Source of the DNA: Gracilibacillus alcaliphilus
GTDB taxonomy: Bacteria > Bacillota > Bacilli > Bacillales > Amphibacillaceae
DNA: 20,478 nt
Direction of reading: 5' to 3'
Assembly (NCBI RefSeq): GCF_016909015.1
Contig: NZ_JAFBFA010000054.1
Span: forward strand, 1-20,478
The position numbers were made by a program, and so were the translations under genes. The notes under the pieces are model-generated. The model saw nothing but the letters and a program-made list of their open reading frames with translations, searched no databases and was not told where the DNA came from. Positions 1 to 7,182 of this stretch are shown here, in pieces (the stretch's first letter is position 1; every line of letters starts with the position of its first letter).

Positions 1-88
1 ACCTGTTCCCATGCCGAACACAGCAGTTAAGCTCTTCAGCGCTCATGGTAGTTGGGTTTATCCCTGCGAGAGTAGGACGTTGCCAGGC
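1..88 (+). rRNA. rrf: 5S ribosomal RNA, 3' part (5' end outside window)
   Basis: The stretch contains the conserved 5S core (CCGAACACAGCAGTTAAGC, then a GAGAGTAGGAC segment) and closes with the 3' strand that would pair with the missing 5' end, around GCCAGGC. About 88 of the usual ~116 bases are present, so roughly the first 28 bases lie upstream of the window. This is the last rRNA gene of an rRNA operon, followed directly by two tRNA genes. The exact 3' end is uncertain by one or two bases. Confidence 0.93.
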
Positions 89-106
89 TATACTTTATAT
101 TATTAT

Positions 107-183
<77 letters not shown>

Positions 184-184
184 A

Positions 185-261
185 GGTCCGGTAGTTCAGT
201 TGGTTAGAATGCCTGCCTGTCACGCAGGAGGTCGCGGGTTCGAGTCCCGTCCGGACCGCCA
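185..261 (+). tRNA. tRNA-Asp (anticodon GTC)
   Basis: The acceptor stem GGTCCGG pairs with CCGGACC, the anticodon loop reads CTGTCAC, and the T arm has the usual GGTTCGAGTCC core. The discriminator base is G followed by encoded CCA. It starts one base after the CCA of tRNA-fMet, so both are surely processed from one precursor. A Met-Asp tRNA pair after a 5S gene and ahead of thiL resembles the end of rrnE in B. subtilis, as I recall that map. Confidence 0.96.
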
Positions 262-273
262 GATAATAAAGCT

Positions 274-306
274 CAAACCTTAAGTAATTATGCTTAAGGT
301 TTTTTG
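274..306 (+). terminator. Rho-independent terminator of the rRNA/tRNA operon
   Basis: The hairpin has left arm AAACCTTAAG (275-284), loop TAATTATG, and right arm CTTAAGGTTT (293-302), followed by a T run to 305. It sits just after tRNA-Asp. Confidence 0.85.
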
Positions 307-513
307 TTGGTTAAAAATTAAAAAATGTATGCTTGTGGAATACATTTTATCGAGCAATAGCCTTGTTAGCTCATAACATAGAAGAAGACTTGGTAAATAA
401 CGAAGTCAAGGACTTAAAGGTATGTGATGTTTGGAGTAAGACAAATCTCTCAGAATGCTGCCTGCCTTGTTTTTCATATAGATTCGCTTTTACTGGCAAG
501 GGAGGTGGAATAT
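307..513. other. Intergenic leader, no gene recognised
   Basis: Short open frames run through this stretch, including one starting at TTG 333, but they lack a ribosome binding site and do not resemble a known family. No convincing promoter was found for the downstream gene. Confidence 0.4.
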
Positions 514-978
514 ATGTCAGCTGTTACTTTTTTAGCTTCCTCTCGCCCTTTTATTATACCTGATGATATTCAAGAGTATAACAATGGAAGTGTCTTTGAA
601 TCTAGAGAAGATTTTATTAATTTATGGGTGAGCGAAGTTGATACATATGGCTGGGGGAAATGTGTAGAAGGAATCTTTACTTTGCCCTATCTATATGAAA
701 TCTCTGATGCAAATAATCGATTGTTTTTATTATATCTTGAAAGATATATGGAAATAGGGGATGTTTTGGAATTATTACATATTCCCAACCAACATGACTT
801 CAGCTATTATAAAAAAAGATTAATGGGAACCCCTGAACCAATTAATATTAATGTTGGCAGCTTAACTTATCAAGATAAATCTGGAACATATTTGTTAAAA
901 GCAAACAGTTGGGTGGAAGAATTGAGTCATAAAATATATTTATCCGAGCATGGCCTGACGACGATTGTTAAGTATTAA
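514..978 (+). CDS. Conserved-looking hypothetical protein, 154 residues
   Basis: I do not recognise a characterised family. The ATG at 514 is chosen over in-frame upstream starts (such as 424) because GGGAGG lies at 500-505, eight bases ahead of it, whereas upstream starts have no such site. The protein is mixed polar and acidic, has no signal peptide and no convincing membrane segment, and looks like a compact cytosolic domain. Features include an N-terminal SSRPFIIPDDIQEYNN segment, a hydrophobic and aromatic middle (GIFTLPYLYE, then LFLLYLERYME), and a C-terminal segment with PEPININVGSLTYQD and a tail TTIVKY. It stands alone between the rRNA operon terminator and the thiL operon. Codon use looks like that of its neighbours. 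The call as a real gene rests on length, start site and lack of a competing frame; the function is unknown. Confidence 0.7.
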   Translation: MSAVTFLASSRPFIIPDDIQEYNNGSVFESREDFINLWVSEVDTYGWGKCVEGIFTLPYLYEISDANNRLFLLYLERYMEIGDVLELLHIPNQHDFSYYKKRLMGTPEPININVGSLTYQDKSGTYLLKANSWVEELSHKIYLSEHGLTTIVKY

Positions 979-979
979 T

Positions 980-1026
980 AAAGCAAAGGTATTTTATCAT
1001 CTGTTTGTAAAATGATTAGTGCTTTT
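980..1026 (+). terminator. Possible weak terminator after the hypothetical gene
   Basis: AAAGCA (980-985) can pair with TGCTTT (1020-1025), and ATTTTA (991-996) with TAAAAT (1008-1013), separated by an asymmetric internal loop. A short T run follows. The stem is AT-rich, so it is a weak candidate. Confidence 0.35.
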
Positions 1027-1028
1027 AA

Positions 1029-1061
1029 TTGTTTGTCTATACCTCCTTTTGGTATGATAAT
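1029..1061 (+). promoter_or_regulatory. Candidate sigma-A promoter of the thiL operon
   Basis: TTGTCT (1033-1038) and GATAAT (1056-1061) are 17 bases apart. An alternative pairing is TTGTTT (1029-1034) with TATGAT (1053-1058) at 18 bases. Either gives a leader of about 20 bases before thiL. Confidence 0.55.
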
Positions 1062-1089
1062 GTTATCTATTTAGTTTGGAGGACCATGC

Positions 1090-2067
1090 ATGGAAGAGTT
1101 TGACTTTATTCGTTCGATTAAACCGGATTACTACCGACAATCATCTGTGATCAAAGGAATAGGCGATGATGCTGCGATTATTCGTTATCCTTACCAAGAT
1201 ATTATTACCACTGTAGATACGATGGTCGAAAATGTTCACTTTTCTGCCAAAACAACAGAACCTTTTCATATTGGTTACAGAGCATTAGCAGCTAATATTA
1301 GTGATATTGCTGCAATGGGCGGCCAGCCTACCGCCTATTTGGTTTCTATTGTCATCCCAGATCATTGGCAACTGGAAGCGGTCCAATCCATATATCAAGG
1401 GATGAATCAATTAGCACGAACTTTCCAAATGGATTTGATTGGGGGAGATACTGTTTCTGGCGAACAATTAAGTCTGTCCATTACCGTGCTTGGCTTAGTA
1501 TCTGCTGATAAAGTCCGTTATCGCAGCACGGCTCAGCCAGGTGATCTGGTGTTTGTCACTGGGACACTTGGAGATTCGGCTTGCGGATTGCATATCCTGT
1601 TAAATGAATCGTTAGAAGATCATTCCCGTTACCAGTATTTTATCAGCCGTCATCAGAAGCCAGTGCCTCGGGTAGATTTTATTCAAGCTTGCCAAGCAAT
1701 TGGGCGTATGTCATTAAATGATATTAGTGATGGTATTGCCAGCGAAGCCAATGAAATTGCTGAGACATCCCAAGTTCAGATCGAGCTGGATTATCATAGA
1801 ATCCCTACACACAAAAAACTGGCTGATTTTAGTGAAGAACAGCAAAAAGATTGGTCTTTGTCAGGCGGCGAGGACTTTGAATTAATTGGGACGATAGCAG
1901 AACAGGAAGTAGACAAACTGCAGCAAGCAGCTGTTTCGACACAAACAAAGCTTAGCATTATTGGCCGGGTTACATCAGCAGATCAAGATAATTATGGGGT
2001 ATGGCTGCGGGAGCGTCAAGCTGTCCGTAAATTAGATCCAACTGGCTATACTCATCTAAGAAGGTGA
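1090..2067 (+). CDS. thiL: Thiamine-monophosphate kinase ThiL
   Basis: ThiL phosphorylates thiamine monophosphate with ATP to give thiamine pyrophosphate, the active cofactor, in the cytosol. The 325-residue length is normal for the family. The N-terminus has the family motif GIGDDAA (residues 23-29), followed by TVDTMVENVHF (41-51) and the segment IGYRALAANISDIAAMGG, which carry the acidic magnesium and nucleotide-binding residues of the PurM/ThiL fold. Further on, DLIGGDTV and SLSGGEDFELI are also typical. The ATG at 1090 is preceded by GGAGGA at 1078-1083. A second ATG at 1086 is out of frame. It is the first gene of a five-gene operon; its stop codon lies inside the ribosome binding site of tsaE. 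The coupling of thiL to the t6A genes is conserved in Bacillus and need not be functional. Confidence 0.96.
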   Translation: MEEFDFIRSIKPDYYRQSSVIKGIGDDAAIIRYPYQDIITTVDTMVENVHFSAKTTEPFHIGYRALAANISDIAAMGGQPTAYLVSIVIPDHWQLEAVQSIYQGMNQLARTFQMDLIGGDTVSGEQLSLSITVLGLVSADKVRYRSTAQPGDLVFVTGTLGDSACGLHILLNESLEDHSRYQYFISRHQKPVPRVDFIQACQAIGRMSLNDISDGIASEANEIAETSQVQIELDYHRIPTHKKLADFSEEQQKDWSLSGGEDFELIGTIAEQEVDKLQQAAVSTQTKLSIIGRVTSADQDNYGVWLRERQAVRKLDPTGYTHLRR

Positions 2068-2075
2068 TTAGTATA

Positions 2076-2531
2076 ATGAAGAAATATTGCTTGGAAACAG
2101 GTTCAGAAACAGAAACAAAGCAGTTGGCTCATCGGCTTGCAAAATTATTAACGCCGGGAGATGTGATTACCTTAGAAGGAGATCTAGGAACCGGAAAAAC
2201 AACTTTTACAAAAGGGCTTGGTGAAGGATTGGGGATAACAAGAACCATTAATAGTCCCACCTTTACGATTGTAAAAGAATACATGGGTGCTCTGCCTTTT
2301 TACCATATGGATGTCTATCGGCTAGAGAATAGTGATGAAGATATCGGTTTTGATGAATATTTTCATAGTGACGGTATAACCGTGATTGAATGGGCTCAAT
2401 TTATTGAAGAATATTTACCGGCAGAACGTTTAAATATTTATATCGAACGCATAGATGATAAACAGCGTCGGATCATGTTCCAGCCAAATGGAGCTTATTT
2501 TGACACAGTATGTAAGGAGTTAGTGCAATGA
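2076..2531 (+). CDS. tsaE: tRNA t6A synthesis ATPase TsaE
   Basis: TsaE is the ATPase partner of TsaB and TsaD in making threonylcarbamoyl-adenosine at position 37 of ANN-decoding tRNAs. The 151-residue protein has a Walker A motif GDLGTGKTT (residues 35-43), the switch-like SPTF (60-63), HMDVYRL (77-83) and VIEWAQ, all family signatures. An in-frame GTG at 2064 would add four residues, but AAGGTGA at 2061-2067 looks like the ribosome binding site and points to ATG 2076. That site overlaps the thiL stop codon, so translation is probably coupled. The last four bases overlap the start of tsaB. The B. subtilis name is ydiB. Confidence 0.94.
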   Translation: MKKYCLETGSETETKQLAHRLAKLLTPGDVITLEGDLGTGKTTFTKGLGEGLGITRTINSPTFTIVKEYMGALPFYHMDVYRLENSDEDIGFDEYFHSDGITVIEWAQFIEEYLPAERLNIYIERIDDKQRRIMFQPNGAYFDTVCKELVQ

Positions 2532-3232
2532 ATGTATTAGCGATTGATACGTCTAATCAAGTATTAGGTGTAGCAGCAAGTAAGGCAGGGGTTATTCAAG
2601 CAGAACAAATCATTAATATAAAAAGAAACCACTCGATTGGTTTGATGCCTGCGATTGAGCATGTGCTGAAAGAGAGTAATATGGAGGTAAATCAATTAGA
2701 TCGCATTGCCGTAGCAAAAGGGCCAGGATCTTATACAGGTGTTAGAATTGGCTTGGCAACAGCGAAGACAATGGCATGGTCTTTGGACATTCCTATCGTG
2801 GCAGTATCTAGCTTAGAGTTATTGGCTCATAATACAAGGGAAAAAGAATTGGCCATCTCTCCTTTCTTTGATGCGCGTCGTGGACTGGTCTACACAGGGC
2901 TATATCAATTACAATCAGATGGTATGCATGTGTTGCAGCCAGACCAAAATATAGACATGAAACAATGGTTAGAACAACTGAAAGAGGAGCAGCGGCCTGT
3001 ACTTTTTCTCAGTCAGGACTTGGCTATTCATGAGGACAGTATTCATCATGTTCTAGGAGAGTTGGCGATGGCAGCGCCAAGTATTGATCACCTTCCGCGT
3101 CCAGGGATATTGGCTTTGTTAGGCGGACAATCTGAGGAAACTGAGGTGCATGCCTTAACACCTAACTATATTCGTCTTGTGGAAGCAGAGGCAAACTGGT
3201 TAAAGGAACAGAAGCAGCATGGGAGTAATTGA
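2528..3232 (+). CDS. tsaB: tRNA t6A synthesis protein TsaB
   Basis: TsaB is an inactive TsaD paralogue that forms a heterodimer with TsaD and holds the t6A complex together. The 234-residue protein starts with the actin-like fold signature MNVLAIDTSN and contains the strongly conserved segment KGPGSYTGVRIGLATAKTMAW (residues about 64-84), typical of TsaB. The stretch SPFFDARRG is also family-typical. The start overlaps the tsaE stop as ATGA, and its 3' end overlaps rimI by 14 bases. Its position between tsaE and tsaD in a single operon supports the assignment. The B. subtilis name is ydiC. Confidence 0.94.
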   Translation: MNVLAIDTSNQVLGVAASKAGVIQAEQIINIKRNHSIGLMPAIEHVLKESNMEVNQLDRIAVAKGPGSYTGVRIGLATAKTMAWSLDIPIVAVSSLELLAHNTREKELAISPFFDARRGLVYTGLYQLQSDGMHVLQPDQNIDMKQWLEQLKEEQRPVLFLSQDLAIHEDSIHHVLGELAMAAPSIDHLPRPGILALLGGQSEETEVHALTPNYIRLVEAEANWLKEQKQHGSN

Positions 3233-3665
3233 GTTCCGCAACATGACATTGGCAGATATTGAGGCGGTCAAACAAATTGATCAACGTTCTTTCCCTGTTC
3301 CATGGCCAGAACATGTCTATTATGAGGAATTAAATAATAATCAGTATGCCCAATATTTTGTCGTCACCGCCAACCAGAAGGTGATTGGTTTTTGCGGTAC
3401 ATGGATGGTATTGGATGAGGCACAGATTACGAATATTGCGATTGATCCTGACTATCGTAATCATGGGTATGGTCAAGCACTGTTTCAGTATGTAATCACA
3501 GAGGCGGTCGCACGTGGCATTGAGCGGTTGTCATTAGAGGTAAGGGTGTCTAATTTAAAGGCACAACGAATATATAAGAAGTTTGGCTTGCAGCCTGGCG
3601 GGATTAGAAAAAATTATTATTCCGATAATCAAGAAGATGCTTTAGTATTGTGGGTGAACTTATGA
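3219..3665 (+). CDS. rimI: GNAT N-acetyltransferase, RimI-like
   Basis: This is a single-domain GCN5-related acetyltransferase of 148 residues. RimI proteins acetylate the N-terminal alanine of ribosomal protein S18; in Bacillus the substrate of this homologue is less certain, so the specific role is inferred. The acetyl-CoA binding segment is visible as IDPDYRNHGYGQAL, containing the R-x-x-G-x-G/A type loop, followed by the helix region ARGIERLSLEVRVSN and the C-terminal AQRIYKKFGLQPGGIRKNYY, which is characteristic of RimI. The start lies inside the end of tsaB, and the stop overlaps the tsaD start. The gene order tsaB-rimI-tsaD is a well-known association. The B. subtilis name is ydiD. Confidence 0.92.
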   Translation: MGVIEFRNMTLADIEAVKQIDQRSFPVPWPEHVYYEELNNNQYAQYFVVTANQKVIGFCGTWMVLDEAQITNIAIDPDYRNHGYGQALFQYVITEAVARGIERLSLEVRVSNLKAQRIYKKFGLQPGGIRKNYYSDNQEDALVLWVNL

Positions 3666-4687
3666 GTGAATATATATTAGGAATAGAGACAAGTTGTGAT
3701 GAAACAGCGGCTGCTATTGTAAAGGACGGCAGAGATATTGTCGCTAATGTCGTTGCTTCTCAAATTGACAGCCACCGTCGCTTTGGCGGAGTAGTACCGG
3801 AGATAGCCTCTCGACACCACGTGGAACAGATAACCGTGGTGTTAGAAGAGACTTTTCAGCAGGCAGGTATAACAATAGAGGATATCGATGCTATTGCCGT
3901 GACAGAGGGACCTGGATTGGTCGGGGCACTATTAGTTGGTGTTAATGCGGCCAAAGGCTTGGCTTTTGCCCATCATAAGCCGTTAATCGGTGTCCATCAT
4001 ATTGCCGGACATATCTATGCCAATCGATTAGAGAAGGAATTCCGTTTTCCTTTATTAGCTTTGGTCGTTTCAGGCGGACATACAGAATTGATTTTAATGA
4101 GAGAACATGGTGATTTTGATATTATTGGGGAAACACGTGATGATGCAGCTGGAGAAGCCTATGATAAAGTAGCAAGAACCTTATCATTACCTTACCCAGG
4201 TGGCCCGCAAATAGATCAATTGGCAACAGAAGGAGAGGCCAATATTGATTTTCCAAGGGCATGGCTGGAAGAAGATTCCTTTGATTTTAGCTTTAGCGGT
4301 TTAAAATCAGCAGTGATCAATACCTTACATAATGCGAAACAAAAAGGACAAACATTAGAGAGTAAAGATGTAGCTGCTAGTTTCCAAGCGAGTGTGGTTG
4401 AGGTCTTAACAGAGAAAACCTTTAAGGCAGCGACACAATATCAAGTGAAACAAGTGATTGTGGCAGGTGGTGTAGCAGCCAACAAGGGCTTACGTCAGTC
4501 CATGATAGCTAAGTTTAAACAGGCACCAGCCATCGACTTGCTATTCCCGCCGCTTTCCTTATGCACGGATAATGCCGCGATGATAGCTGCTGCTGGTTCA
4601 ATCGCTTATCAACAAGGACATCGTGCCGGCTTGGATTTGAATGCTAATCCTAGTTTTAGTTTAGAGCGTTATGCAAAAAGACCGTAA
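3662..4687 (+). CDS. tsaD: tRNA t6A transferase TsaD
   Basis: TsaD transfers the threonylcarbamoyl group onto A37 of tRNA; it is essential in many bacteria. The 341-residue protein opens with the ASKHA-fold signature ILGIETSCDETAAA, has the iron-binding HHIAGH segment (residues 112-117, HxxxH) and the phosphate-binding region VVSGGHTEL, then GETRDDAAGEAYDKVAR, and near the end LCTDNAAM, which supplies a metal-binding aspartate. A GTG at 3650 could add four residues, but ATG 3662 overlaps the rimI stop as ATGA and gives the usual MSEYILGIETSCDET start. It is the last gene of the operon and is followed by a strong terminator. The older name is gcp. Confidence 0.96.
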   Translation: MSEYILGIETSCDETAAAIVKDGRDIVANVVASQIDSHRRFGGVVPEIASRHHVEQITVVLEETFQQAGITIEDIDAIAVTEGPGLVGALLVGVNAAKGLAFAHHKPLIGVHHIAGHIYANRLEKEFRFPLLALVVSGGHTELILMREHGDFDIIGETRDDAAGEAYDKVARTLSLPYPGGPQIDQLATEGEANIDFPRAWLEEDSFDFSFSGLKSAVINTLHNAKQKGQTLESKDVAASFQASVVEVLTEKTFKAATQYQVKQVIVAGGVAANKGLRQSMIAKFKQAPAIDLLFPPLSLCTDNAAMIAAAGSIAYQQGHRAGLDLNANPSFSLERYAKRP

Positions 4688-4700
4688 GAGAATTATAAAA

Positions 4701-4736
4701 AAAGGGCAGAGATCAGATTATCTCTGTCCTTTGTAT
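4701..4736 (+). terminator. Rho-independent terminator of the thiL-tsaD operon
   Basis: A 13-bp stem, 4701-4713 with 4720-4732, includes GCAGAGAT pairing with ATCTCTGT (one G-T pair). The loop is CAGATT and a T-rich tail follows. It lies 13 bases after the tsaD stop. Confidence 0.88.
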
Positions 4737-4876
4737 TTGGTTTAAATATGTCCATATTGATATTTCGACAAAAGGGGACGTAAAACCATAAATGAAGCAT
4801 TTTTATTTTGGTAAAAAATAGAGTTTATCAAATAAATTTCCTCTTAAAATGTAAGGGTTTTCATTATTTATAGCCC

Positions 4877-4904
4877 TTGTTTTTGTCTTATTACGTGCTA
4901 TACT
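4877..4904 (+). promoter_or_regulatory. Candidate sigma-A promoter of xpt-pbuX
   Basis: TTGTTT (4877-4882) and TATACT (4899-4904) are separated by 16 bases, with an extended -10 TG at 4896-4897. Transcription would begin near 4911, about 32 bases before the riboswitch aptamer, as expected for a purine-riboswitch leader. I saw no convincing PurR box around it. Confidence 0.65.
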
Positions 4905-4942
4905 AGATACGTTCTTTTATTTTTAATAACCCAAATTCATAA

Positions 4943-5013
4943 TTTTCATATAATTGCAGGGATATGGCTTGCTAGTTTCTACCGATTTACCGTAAATAAA
5001 TCGACTATGAAAA
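4943..5013 (+). promoter_or_regulatory. Guanine-class purine riboswitch aptamer
   Basis: All three helices are visible. P1 is TTTTCAT (4943-4949) with ATGAAAA (5007-5013). P2 is GCAGG with CTTGC, closed by loop GATATGG. P3 is GATTTA with TAAATC, closed by loop CCGTAAA. The junction has AGTTTCTACC and GACTATG. The specificity base is C at 5005 (GACTATG rather than GATTATG), which selects guanine or hypoxanthine over adenine in this family. The downstream genes, guanine/xanthine salvage enzyme and transporter, fit that ligand. Confidence 0.95.
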
Positions 5014-5025
5014 AGTGCGCAAAGG

Positions 5026-5058
5026 CGAGAATTGTGGTGAAAGACAATACTCGTTTTT
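5026..5058 (+). terminator. Extra hairpin with U run inside the riboswitch leader
   Basis: CGAGAATTGT (5026-5035) pairs with ACAATACTCG (5044-5053) with one A-A mismatch. The loop is GGTGAAAG and five T follow directly. It could be a weak additional terminator, or a nested stem inside the antiterminated form. Confidence 0.4.
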
Positions 5059-5076
5059 GTAATTATTCGACATGAT

Positions 5077-5122
5077 GCTCGGTAACCTACTTTTTCATAT
5101 TTAGCAGGTTACGGAGCTTTTT
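5077..5122 (+). terminator. Riboswitch-controlled terminator ahead of xpt
   Basis: GCTCGGTAACCT (5077-5088) pairs with AGGTTACGGAGC (5106-5117) with one mismatch, followed by TTTTT. The terminator loop contains ACTTTTTCATA (5089-5099), an exact complement of TATGAAAAAGT (5006-5016), which is the 3' strand of aptamer helix P1 plus a few bases. The two pairings should exclude each other: ligand-stabilised P1 would leave the terminator free to form. Confidence 0.88.
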
Positions 5123-5143
5123 ATATTTTAGGAGGAATTACTC

Positions 5144-5728
5144 ATGGACTTATTGAAGAAAAAAATACAGACAGAAGGAAAGGTTTTGTCAGATACGGTG
5201 TTAAAAGTAGATGCTTTTTTAAATCATCAGATAGATCCTGTACTGATGCAGGAGATTGGCAAGGAGTTTGCAAATCGATTCCGTGAAAAGGGAATTACTA
5301 AGGTTCTTACCTTAGAATCGTCAGGAATAGCACCTGCAACAATGACTGGTCTAGAGCTTGGGATTCCGGTGATTTTTGCGAGAAAACGGCAATCCTTAAC
5401 TTTAACAGATCATCTGTATACAGCAGAGGTGTATTCCTTTACAAAACAGGTAACAAGTAAAGTGTCTGTTTCCCAGGATTTTATTAAACAAGGAGATAAT
5501 CTGCTGATTATTGATGATTTTCTGGCAAATGGACAAGCAGCCTTTGGGCTTATCGATATTGCGGAACAAGCTGGTGCAGATGTTGCCGGGATTGGTATCG
5601 TGATTGAAAAGGGATTTCAAAAAGGCGGACAAGCACTAAGGGATAAAGGAATTTGTGTAGAGTCATTAGCTATTATTGATTCATTAGCAGATCACCAAGT
5701 GACATTTAAAGAGGAGGACCATAACTAA
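5144..5728 (+). CDS. xpt: Xanthine phosphoribosyltransferase Xpt
   Basis: Xpt converts xanthine and PRPP to XMP and pyrophosphate, feeding salvaged purine into GMP synthesis. The 194-residue length equals that of the B. subtilis enzyme. The PRPP-binding signature of type I phosphoribosyltransferases is seen as IIDDFLANGQAA (residues 122-133), with the family segment LTLESSGIAPA around 55-65 and FARKRQSLT around 78-86. The ATG at 5144 has GGAGGAA at 5131-5137 just upstream. The gene is under a guanine-class riboswitch, so it should be turned off when guanine is plentiful. The stop codon TAA shares its last base with the pbuX start, implying coupled translation. Confidence 0.96.
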   Translation: MDLLKKKIQTEGKVLSDTVLKVDAFLNHQIDPVLMQEIGKEFANRFREKGITKVLTLESSGIAPATMTGLELGIPVIFARKRQSLTLTDHLYTAEVYSFTKQVTSKVSVSQDFIKQGDNLLIIDDFLANGQAAFGLIDIAEQAGADVAGIGIVIEKGFQKGGQALRDKGICVESLAIIDSLADHQVTFKEEDHN

Positions 5729-7032
5729 TGAAAACAGCGGCGCTTGGTTTTCAACACTTATTGGCGATGTATGCGGGGGCCATTTTAGTGCCCCTGATTG
5801 TAGGAGCTGAGCTGGGGTTAACAACGGAGCAATTAACCTATTTAGTAGCTATTGATATTTTAATGTGTGGTGTGGCTACACTTTTACAGGTGATGAACAG
5901 CCGCTTTATTGGGATTGGCTTACCTGTTGTGCTCGGCTGTACCTTTACGGCTGTTGCACCAATGATTGCTATTGGTGGTGAATATGGTATTTCCGCTATC
6001 TATGGTGCCATCATTGTTTCTGGTTTATTTGTTGTGATCGTAAGTGGATTCTTTGGAAAACTGGTACGCTTTTTTCCGCCTGTTGTAACGGGATCGGTCG
6101 TAACGATTATTGGAATTACATTAATACCTGTAGCTATCAATAATCTAGGTGGAGGCGAGGGGGCAGCAGATTTCGGTTCTTTCACTAATATAACACTTGG
6201 ATTTGGAACGCTTATCTTTATTATTTTAATGTACCGATTTACAACCGGATTTGTGAAATCTATATCTATCTTGATCGCGTTAGGTGTTGGAACGATTGTT
6301 GCAGGACTGATGGGAAGAGTCGATTTTTCCGCTGTTGCCGAAGCTTCTTATTTCCATATGATTCACCCATTCTACTTTGGCACACCAACGTTTGAGTGGT
6401 CAGCGATTATTACCATGATTTTAGTAGCAATGGTTTCATTGGTAGAATCAACTGGGGTTTATTTTGCTCTAGGTGATATTACAGAACGGAAGCTTACGGA
6501 AAAAGATTTGTCAAAAGGCTACCGTGCCGAAGGTTTGGCTATTTTCCTCGGAGGGATCTTTAATGCATTCCAGTATACGGCCTTTTCGCAAAATGTTGGT
6601 TTGATTCAAATGACTGGCGTCAAAAAACGTCGTGTCATTGTTGTTACAGGCATTATGCTGGTTGTTTTAGGTTTTATTCCTAAAATAGCCGCTGTTACAA
6701 CGATTATCCCTACTGCTGTGTTGGGCGGAGCGATGTTGGCGATGTTTGGAATGGTGGTTGCGCAAGGGATTAAAATGCTTAGTGCTGTGATTACAGAATC
6801 ACCGGAGAACTCCATGATTATTGCTTGTTCTATTGGGATGGGACTAGGGGTGACAGTAGTTCCCGAATTGTTTGCTCAGTTACCAAATGCGGTTCAAATT
6901 TTGACTAGTAATGGAATTGTTGCCGGAAGTGTGACGGCTATTGTATTGAATATAGTCTTCCATATGACACCGAAACGTCAGAAAGAGAAAAACGTAACAG
7001 ACACTGCTGCTTCACTTACAAAAGAAGCTTAA
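5728..7032 (+). CDS. pbuX: Xanthine permease PbuX (NCS2/NAT family)
   Basis: PbuX is an integral membrane, proton-linked importer of xanthine. The 434-residue protein is hydrophobic through most of its length, with a pattern consistent with 12 to 14 membrane segments, starting FQHLLAMYAGAILVPLIVG, a standard NCS2 opening. The NAT signature is present as QNVGLIQMTG (residues 288-297), and the upstream ALGDITERKL region with VESTGVYFALGDI (residues about 238-250) carries the acidic substrate-binding residue of the family. The C-terminal tail (TPKRQKEKNV onward) is charged and cytosolic. It shares one base with the xpt stop and a ribosome binding site GAGGAGG at 5711-5717. Pairing with xpt behind one riboswitch gives uptake plus conversion of the same base. 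Confidence 0.95.
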   Translation: MKTAALGFQHLLAMYAGAILVPLIVGAELGLTTEQLTYLVAIDILMCGVATLLQVMNSRFIGIGLPVVLGCTFTAVAPMIAIGGEYGISAIYGAIIVSGLFVVIVSGFFGKLVRFFPPVVTGSVVTIIGITLIPVAINNLGGGEGAADFGSFTNITLGFGTLIFIILMYRFTTGFVKSISILIALGVGTIVAGLMGRVDFSAVAEASYFHMIHPFYFGTPTFEWSAIITMILVAMVSLVESTGVYFALGDITERKLTEKDLSKGYRAEGLAIFLGGIFNAFQYTAFSQNVGLIQMTGVKKRRVIVVTGIMLVVLGFIPKIAAVTTIIPTAVLGGAMLAMFGMVVAQGIKMLSAVITESPENSMIIACSIGMGLGVTVVPELFAQLPNAVQILTSNGIVAGSVTAIVLNIVFHMTPKRQKEKNVTDTAASLTKEA

Positions 7033-7040
7033 CCTTACGC

Positions 7041-7076
7041 AGAAGAACTGCCGCTAATTGCGGCAGTTCTTCTTTA
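7041..7076 (+). terminator. Terminator after pbuX
   Basis: A perfect 14-bp stem, AGAAGAACTGCCGC (7041-7054) with its complement at 7060-7073, loop TAATT. The T run after it is short, so it may act weakly or as an RNA-stabilising stem, but position and strength suggest a terminator. Confidence 0.8.
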
Positions 7077-7182
7077 CCGGGAAAGCATATCAAGCAGCCA
7101 TGTTTCGCTTTCCAAGGGGCTTCTACAAAAGCTTGAGGGTTTGATGTATTCTATAGTTGCAAATGATTGATTGATGTCGAAT

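Noticed and set aside
424..513. N-terminal extension of the hypothetical gene to ATG 424
   Set aside because: The strong ribosome binding site at 500-505 fits ATG 514, and the extension has no such site.
333..563. 76-codon open frame starting at TTG 333
   Set aside because: No ribosome binding site, unusual composition with cysteine clusters, and overlap with the better-supported gene at 514.
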